In this document: positions 61,506 to 64,000 of the stretch, piece by piece
How positions within the stretch are numbered: the first letter of the stretch is position 1
How the letters are laid out: each line of letters begins with the position of its first letter
Assembly (NCBI RefSeq): GCF_019285775.1
Contig: NZ_CP079105.1
Span: 2,232,001 to 2,296,000 of the forward strand
Origin: Skermania piniformis
GTDB lineage: Bacteria > Actinomycetota > Actinomycetes > Mycobacteriales > Mycobacteriaceae
Reading direction: 5' to 3'
Length of the DNA: 64,000 nt
Made by a program: the position numbers and the translations under genes
Notes under the pieces: generated by a model
What the model was told of the DNA's origin: nothing
Databases searched by the model: none
What the model saw: the letters and a program-made list of their open reading frames with translations, nothing else

Positions 61506-62402
61506 GTGCAGATACTCCCGGTCGCGGTGTGGACCGCCCGCCGCGACCGGCACCGGCGGACGATATCGGCCTTGATCGAGCCCCACCTGCGACGCCGTGG
61601 CCGGGGTGAAGCGCACCCGGTGATCGACTTCTTGTTCACCTACTACAGCCATCGGCCGGCACAGCTGCTGCGCTGGCATCCGGGTCCGGGGATCCGGCTG
61701 ATCGATGCGCCCGAGCACGCCCGATGGCGTGGCTATCGGCACATCGACGGCGGCACCGAGCTCGATCCGAGCTTCGCCTGCCACCGCCGGTCGGCAATCG
61801 AACACATCGCCGCTCTGCTGGCCGCCACCGCGGCCCGCCCACCGCAGCTGTCCTGCTTCGGTCTGCACGAGTGGGCGATGGTGTACCGGACCGAGCCGGT
61901 CCGCCACCCCGGTGCCGAGCTCCGGCTCGGCCGCGCCGGGACCGACCGGGTGGTCGAGTCGATGCAGTTGCGCTGCACCCACTTCGACGCGTTCCGGTTC
62001 TTCACCGCGGCCGCGGAGCCGCGCAACGCCACGGCACTCACCCGCGCCGGCCAGGTCGCTGCCGAGCAGCCCGGCTGCCTGCACGCCACGATGGATTTGT
62101 ACAAGCACTGCTACAAGCTGTCCCCATTGATCGACTCGGCGCTCACCGCGGCCTGCTTCGAGCTGGCCTACGCGGCCCGCGAACTCGACATGCGCGCCAG
62201 CCCGTACCAGCTGACCGAACTCGGCTACCCGCCGATCCCGATCGAGACCGCGGCGGGCCGGGCCGAGTACGTCCGGGCCCAGGCCGAACTGACGCGGCGG
62301 GCCGCCCCGTTGCGGGCCGCGCTGCACCAGCGCTGCACTGCCCTGCTCCGACTCGCCGACCGAGCGGACAGCACCGACGGCGCGTCGGCTACTCATAGGT
62401 AA
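61506..62402 (+). CDS. Conserved actinobacterial protein of unknown function
   Basis: 298 residues from GTG, no signal peptide or membrane segment. His/Cys-rich with segments HPVIDFLFTYYSHRPAQLLRWHPG, LSCFGLHEWAMVYR, CTHFDAFRFF and HATMDLYKHCYKLSPL. Relatives beside glcB are sometimes annotated as 3-methyladenine DNA glycosylase; I see no helix-hairpin-helix or other glycosylase feature and do not adopt that name. Conserved His, Cys and Asp suggest a metal site. Ends 66 nt before glcB. Confidence 0.65.
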   Translation: MQILPVAVWTARRDRHRRTISALIEPHLRRRGRGEAHPVIDFLFTYYSHRPAQLLRWHPGPGIRLIDAPEHARWRGYRHIDGGTELDPSFACHRRSAIEHIAALLAATAARPPQLSCFGLHEWAMVYRTEPVRHPGAELRLGRAGTDRVVESMQLRCTHFDAFRFFTAAAEPRNATALTRAGQVAAEQPGCLHATMDLYKHCYKLSPLIDSALTAACFELAYAARELDMRASPYQLTELGYPPIPIETAAGRAEYVRAQAELTRRAAPLRAALHQRCTALLRLADRADSTDGASATHR

Positions 62403-62468
62403 GATCCCGACCGGAAGCGGGTCGGCAGCGGATTCGGCCCGAGTCCGCGACCTGAAAGAGTGAGGTAG

Positions 62469-64000
62469 ATGACTGAGCGCGTTCGGATCGGTGGATTGCA
62501 GGTCGCCACGGAGCTGCGGGACTTCGTCGAGCAGGAGGCGATCCCCGGTACCGGGATCGACCCGGCCGAGTTCTGGGCCGGCGTCGAAGCGGTCGTCACC
62601 GAGCTCGCCCCGCGCAACCGGGAGTTGCTCGCCACCCGAGACGAGCTGCAGGGCAAGCTCGATGCCTGGCACGCCGAGCATCCCGGCACCGACTACGACC
62701 GGGAGGCCTACAAGGCATTCCTGGTCGAGATCGGCTACCTGCTGCCGCCGGCGGCCGACTTCCGGATCGGTACACAGAACGTGGACGCCGAGGTCGCCGC
62801 GACCGCGGGTCCGCAACTGGTGGTGCCGGTGATGAACGCGCGGTTCGCGATCAACGCCGCGAACGCCCGGTGGGGATCGCTCTACGACGCCTTGTACGGC
62901 ACGGATGCGATCCCCGAGACCGATGGTGCCGAACAGGCACCCGGCGGCAAGCCCGGTTACAACAAAGTGCGCGGCGACAAGGTGATCGCGTTCGCCCGGG
63001 GCCTGCTCGACCAGGCTGCGCCGCTGGTCACCGGCTCGCATGCGGGCACCACCCGGTACGCCGTCGACGGCCGGGCGCTCGCGGTCACCTTGGCCGACGG
63101 CACGGTCACCACGCTGGCCGGACCGGCGGAGCTGGTCGGCTACGCCGGCACCCCCGAATCACCGACCGCCGTGCTGTTGCGGCACAACGGGCTGCACATC
63201 GAGATCCAGATCGATCCGTCCTCGCCGATCGGATCCACCGATTCGGCCGGCGTGCGCGATGTGGTGCTGGAATCCGCGGTCACCACCATCATGGATTTCG
63301 AGGACTCGGTCGCCGCGGTCGATGCCGCGGACAAGGTGACCGGCTACCGGAACTGGCTGGGCCTGATGAAGGGCGACCTCACCGAAGAGGTGACCAAGGG
63401 CGACAAGACGTTCACCCGGGTGATGAATCCGGATCGCACCTACACGGCGGTCGGCGGCGGTGAATTGACCCTGCACGGTCGTTCGCTGCTGTTCGTGCGC
63501 AATGTGGGTCATCTGATGACCAGCGACGCGATCCTCGATCCGAGCGGCGACGAGGTTCCCGAAGGGATTCTGGACGGCCTGTTCACCTCGTTGATCGCGC
63601 TGCACGACCTACGCGGCGACACCACCCGCGGCAACAGCCGGACCGGCGCGGTGTACATCGTGAAGCCGAAGATGCACGGCCCGGACGAGGTGGCGTTCAC
63701 CAACACGTTGTTCGACCGGGTCGAGCAGGTGCTGGGGCTACCGGCGAACACGCTCAAGGTCGGGATCATGGACGAGGAGCGGCGGACCACGGTCAATCTG
63801 GCCCGCAGTATCCAGGCCGCGCAGGAACGGGTGGTGTTCATCAACACCGGCTTCCTCGACCGCACCGGCGACGAGATCCACACCTCGATGGCAGCCGGAC
63901 CGATGGTGCGCAAAGCGGATATGAAGTCGCAACGCTGGATCGCCGCCTACGAGGACAACAACGTCGACACCGGCCTCGCGGACGGCCTGCCGCATCATGC
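62469..64000 (+). CDS. glcB: Malate synthase G (3' end outside window)
   Basis: Condenses glyoxylate and acetyl-CoA to malate, the second step of the glyoxylate shunt. 510 of about 730 residues are visible. ATG at 62469 with GAGG just upstream and TAAGAT 6-box near 62401. Motifs: [18 protein letters not shown] (catalytic Asp/Glu region), [25 protein letters not shown] and [29 protein letters not shown]. The single-chain G isoform, not A, from the long N-terminal domain. Cut by the window end. Confidence 0.97.
   Translation, partial: MTERVRIGGLQVATELRDFVEQEAIPGTGIDPAEFWAGVEAVVTELAPRNRELLATRDELQGKLDAWHAEHPGTDYDREAYKAFLVEIGYLLPPAADFRIGTQNVDAEVAATAGPQLVVPVMNARFAINAANARWGSLYDALYGTDAIPETDGAEQAPGGKPGYNKVRGDKVIAFARGLLDQAAPLVTGSHAGTTRYAVDGRALAVTLADGTVTTLAGPAELVGYAGTPESPTAVLLRHNGLHIEIQIDPSSPIGSTDSAGVRDVVLESAVTTIMDFEDSVAAVDAADKVTGYRNWLGLMKGDLTEEVTKGDKTFTRVMNPDRTYTAVGGGELTLHGRSLLFVRNVGHLMTSDAILDPSGDEVPEGILDGLFTSLIALHDLRGDTTRGNSRTGAVYIVKPKMHGPDEVAFTNTLFDRVEQVLGLPANTLKVGIMDEERRTTVNLARSIQAAQERVVFINTGFLDRTGDEIHTSMAAGPMVRKADMKSQRWIAAYEDNNVDTGLADGLPHH

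Noticed and set aside
61506-62402. Annotation as a 3-methyladenine DNA glycosylase
   Set aside because: No helix-hairpin-helix or other glycosylase feature is visible; the name seems inherited from automated annotation.

Overview
The window is very GC-rich, densely coded DNA from an actinobacterium of the order Mycobacteriales (mycolic-acid group; Nocardiaceae such as Nocardia, Rhodococcus or Skermania are the best guess, genus not determined). The evidence is GTG starts, ATGA/GTGA stop-start overlaps, many TANNNT -10 boxes placed 6-7 nt before a start codon (leaderless mRNAs), and gene orders known from Mycobacterium tuberculosis: uvrC-rapZ-yvcK-whiA, gap-pgk-tpiA-secG, tkt-tal-zwf-opcA-pgl, furA-katG, recC-recB-recD, and ndh / thioesterase / blaI / M56 peptidase / guaB1 / two CNNM proteins / glcB.

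Layout. 1-5.8 kb: pentose-phosphate operon (tkt is cut by the window edge). 5.8-8.1 kb: an SGNH-type membrane acyltransferase. 8.3-15.2 kb: secG and, in one minus-strand run, gap-pgk-tpiA-ppc, with a plus-strand YdeI-family gene inserted between ppc and secG. 15.3-21.1 kb: uvrC, rapZ, yvcK and whiA, with a plus-strand secreted NPCBM-like gene inserted between uvrC and rapZ. 21.2-27.1 kb: complete fructose PTS (ptsI diverging from deoR-fruK-fruA-ptsH). 27.1-29.6 kb: decay island with a twice-frameshifted DUF222/HNH (13E12-type) gene that still carries a LexA-like box, an ISL3 transposase remnant and about 390 bp of unassigned DNA. 29.6-32.6 kb: TetR, SDR and amidase. 32.6-35.4 kb: furA-katG. 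35.4-36.4 kb: XRE regulator with an AT-rich, palindrome-bearing upstream region. 36.4-43.2 kb: HugZ-like, patatin, diguanylate cyclase, DUF308, Nramp transporter, SDR and TetR. 43.3-53.2 kb: recBCD with an MBL hydrolase and a RibD-like reductase upstream. 53.3-64 kb: ndh, thioesterase, blaI, M56 peptidase, guaB1, CNNM pair, two unknowns and glcB (cut by the window edge).

Together the genes cover central carbon metabolism (pentose phosphate, lower glycolysis, PEP carboxylation, fructose uptake, malate synthase), redox and metal homeostasis, and DNA repair. I found no CRISPR array, prophage, tRNA or rRNA, and no gene set that I can defend as a wholly new system. The most unusual items are regulatory: a leaderless 6-codon ORF overlapping the M56 peptidase start, a LexA-like box across the start codon of a broken 13E12-type gene, paired direct-repeat operators exactly 20 bp apart in the PTS divergent promoter, and a palindrome-rich AT island before the XRE regulator. 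Positions of short sites were counted by eye and may be off by one base.
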